From positions 1 through 6,352 of the forward strand of contig JAQBEX010000190.1 in NCBI GenBank assembly GCA_032123675.1: a stretch of DNA of 6,352 bases, in the 5' to 3' direction. Source of the DNA: Prado023 sp032123675 (GTDB lineage Bacteria; Actinomycetota; Actinomycetes; S36-B12; CAIYMF01). The position numbers and the translations under genes were made by a program. The notes beneath the pieces were generated by a model that ran no database searches, was not told the DNA's origin, and saw only the letters and a program-made list of their open reading frames with translations. The first letter of the stretch is position 1. The number at the start of each line of letters is the position of its first letter. Positions 5,570-6,352 of the stretch are shown here, piece after piece.

Positions 5570-5796
5570 GCGAGGCTCCCCCTGCCCATGTCGGGTCGTG
5601 CACTGATCGCTGCTCCGGGCGCGTCCGAGCCACCGACGGGCGGTCGAGCGGTTGACCGACGACGCTGATCGCCGGCACAAGCCTGATCCACGGCTAGGTG
5701 GGTCCCACCCTCGGCACCCGTCGCTGACCCCACGAGCCTGTGGGCGAGGGTTCCCGCGCACGCATTCCTTCCTGTTCACCGCCGCGCTGGGCGCCG
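5570..5796. other. Non-coding spacer between the VapC gene and the degenerate membrane-protein gene
   Basis: No supported gene. A nested inverted repeat is present: outer arms ACCCTCG (5707-5713) and CGAGGGT (5745-5751) enclose an inner stem CCCAC (5729-5733) / GTGGG (5740-5744). A small palindrome, GGTGGGTCCCACC (5697-5709), lies beside it. These could add to termination of the minus-strand VapC transcript. Confidence 0.4.
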
Positions 5797-5833
5797 CACT
5801 CCACGATCGCGAAGATCCGCATCCTTCGGAGTG
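5797..5833 (-). terminator. Bulged stem-loop downstream of the VapC gene
   Basis: On the minus strand CACTCC (5833-5828) pairs with GGAGTG (5802-5797). Inside it GAAGGAT (5827-5821) pairs with ATCTTC (5816-5811) with one bulged base, closed by GCGG. The structure begins 28 bases after the VapC stop, and no U-tract follows. It is the best terminator candidate for the toxin-antitoxin operon. Confidence 0.35.
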
Positions 5834-5860
5834 GGGGCATGTGGTCGCGTGATGCGGGCC

Positions 5861-6262
5861 TCACGCCTGGACTCGTTCGGTGGGCTGTCCGGTGATGCCA
5901 GCGATGAGCTCGAAGTCCTTGTCGAGGTGCAGAACCGTCAGCCCGGCCAACTCGGCGGTGGCGGCGATGAGCACGTCGGGGATGGACGGCGCACGGTGCC
6001 GGCCCTGGCCAGCGAGAAGCAGCTGAACCTCGACGGCCCGGTCCTCGATCGCCGGCGTGAGGTACTCCACCGGCATCGCCGAGAGCGGCGGGACGGCGAA
6101 CATCGACCGGGCGTCCTTCCCGCTGCGAGCCGAGTAGCCGACCTCGAGCCGGGTCACGGTCGTGATCCGCACCAGACCCCGCTCGATGCGCTGCGCCCAC
6201 AACTCGGCGTCCGGGCTGTCGCCAAGACCGACCAACGCGGACTTGTCGATCAGCCAGGTCAT
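5861..6262 (-). CDS. vapC: VapC-family PIN-domain ribonuclease toxin
   Basis: This 133-residue toxin of a type II toxin-antitoxin pair is an endoribonuclease that cuts RNA until neutralised by its VapB partner. The PIN domain is complete: Asp6 in the N-terminal strand LIDKSALV, Glu40 in TTVTRLEVGYSAR (34-46) and Asp96 in PSIPDVLIAATAELAG (92-107). Asp114/Asp116 are in VLHLDKDFELIAGITGQP (110-127). These are the usual metal-binding acidic positions, and the length is normal for the actinobacterial group. ATG 6262 is chosen as start because it overlaps the antitoxin stop in ATGA; a GTG at 6268 would add two residues. Expression should depend on translation of the upstream antitoxin gene. Nothing suggests inactivation, unlike the neighbouring remnants. 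The RNA target cannot be predicted. Confidence 0.92.
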   Translation of the reverse strand: MTWLIDKSALVGLGDSPDAELWAQRIERGLVRITTVTRLEVGYSARSGKDARSMFAVPPLSAMPVEYLTPAIEDRAVEVQLLLAGQGRHRAPSIPDVLIAATAELAGLTVLHLDKDFELIAGITGQPTERVQA

Positions 6263-6352
6263 TGCCACGCGGCACCCATCACCTGCGGATCGGCCAAGTC
6301 CCCAGCCACCTCGGCGAACAACCGCAGATCAGCTGCCGACACCGCCTCCGCC
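6259..6352 (-). CDS. vapB: VapB-family antitoxin, C-terminal part only (runs off the window)
   Basis: The last 30 codons of a minus-strand gene are visible, ending with TGA at 6261-6259 that overlaps the VapC ATG by four bases. The peptide begins AEAVSAADLRLFAEVAG and ends DPQVMGAAWQ. It is an acidic, helical tail with a D-P-x-V-x-x-A-A-W ending, like the toxin-binding C-terminus of many actinobacterial VapB proteins. The DNA-binding N-terminus (ribbon-helix-helix, AbrB or Phd type) lies outside the window, so the antitoxin subclass cannot be named. The identification rests on operon position, overlap and this tail. The full protein should bind VapC and repress its own promoter, which would also lie outside. 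Confidence 0.75.
   Translation of the reverse strand, partial: AEAVSAADLRLFAEVAGDLADPQVMGAAWQ

Noticed and set aside
5707..5751. Nested inverted repeat considered as a structured RNA or recombination site
   Set aside because: The arms are short (7 and 5 bp) with a large asymmetric internal loop; in GC-rich spacer this is weak, so it is only noted with the spacer.
3090..5840. Recurrent CATGCCCCCA, or its complement, at 3090, 3812 and near 5830
   Set aside because: Short, C-rich and in unrelated contexts (a hairpin, a leader and a spacer); not convincing as a dispersed regulatory site.
1..6352. CRISPR array, rRNA, insertion-sequence ends or origin repeats
   Set aside because: No regularly spaced repeats, no rRNA-like segments, no transposase motif and no paired terminal inverted repeats were seen on either strand.

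Overview
The window comes from a high-GC bacterium, almost certainly an actinobacterium. GC is high at third codon positions, there are GTG and TTG starts, and TAnnnT-type -10 boxes. The VapBC module and the tRNA-Arg fragment also look actinobacterial. I cannot fix the genus from the sequence alone.

The left half (1-4527) is ordinary chromosome-like gene content. It opens with the 5' end of a small membrane-protein gene on the minus strand (99 to beyond position 1). A 400-base divergent intergenic region with two adjacent hairpins follows. Next is a two-gene ABC-2-type export operon: an ATPase (504-1268) and a roughly 12-helix permease (1244-2809) overlapping by 25 nt. A hairpin overlaps the permease stop codon. 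Then come an NTF2/SnoaL-like small protein (3099-3467), whose start codon directly abuts a GNRA-capped hairpin, a strong 9-bp terminator-like stem (3538-3561), and a possible 22-residue micro-ORF. The last intact gene here is an L-2-amino-thiazoline-4-carboxylic acid hydrolase-family protein (3835-4527), probably starting at TTG behind a perfect AGGAGG.

The right half (about 4616-6352) is different. It begins with a 45-nt truncated tRNA-Arg(ACG) on the minus strand, running from the anticodon loop to CCA with no 5' half. That is the form left at the distal end of an element integrated into a tRNA gene. To its right lie about 1.2 kb of mostly decayed sequence. It includes a P-loop NTPase remnant broken by a one-base insertion and a stop, and the start of a small membrane protein whose frame runs into it. 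Beyond these, on the minus strand, is an intact VapC toxin gene with the 3' end of its VapB antitoxin gene; they overlap by ATGA.

My reading is that the left half is host chromosome. The right half is the distal end of an old tRNA-Arg integrated island, now mostly pseudogenes plus a toxin-antitoxin pair. I see no clearly new biochemical system. The att remnant and the structured translation start at 3077-3101 are the most interesting signals.
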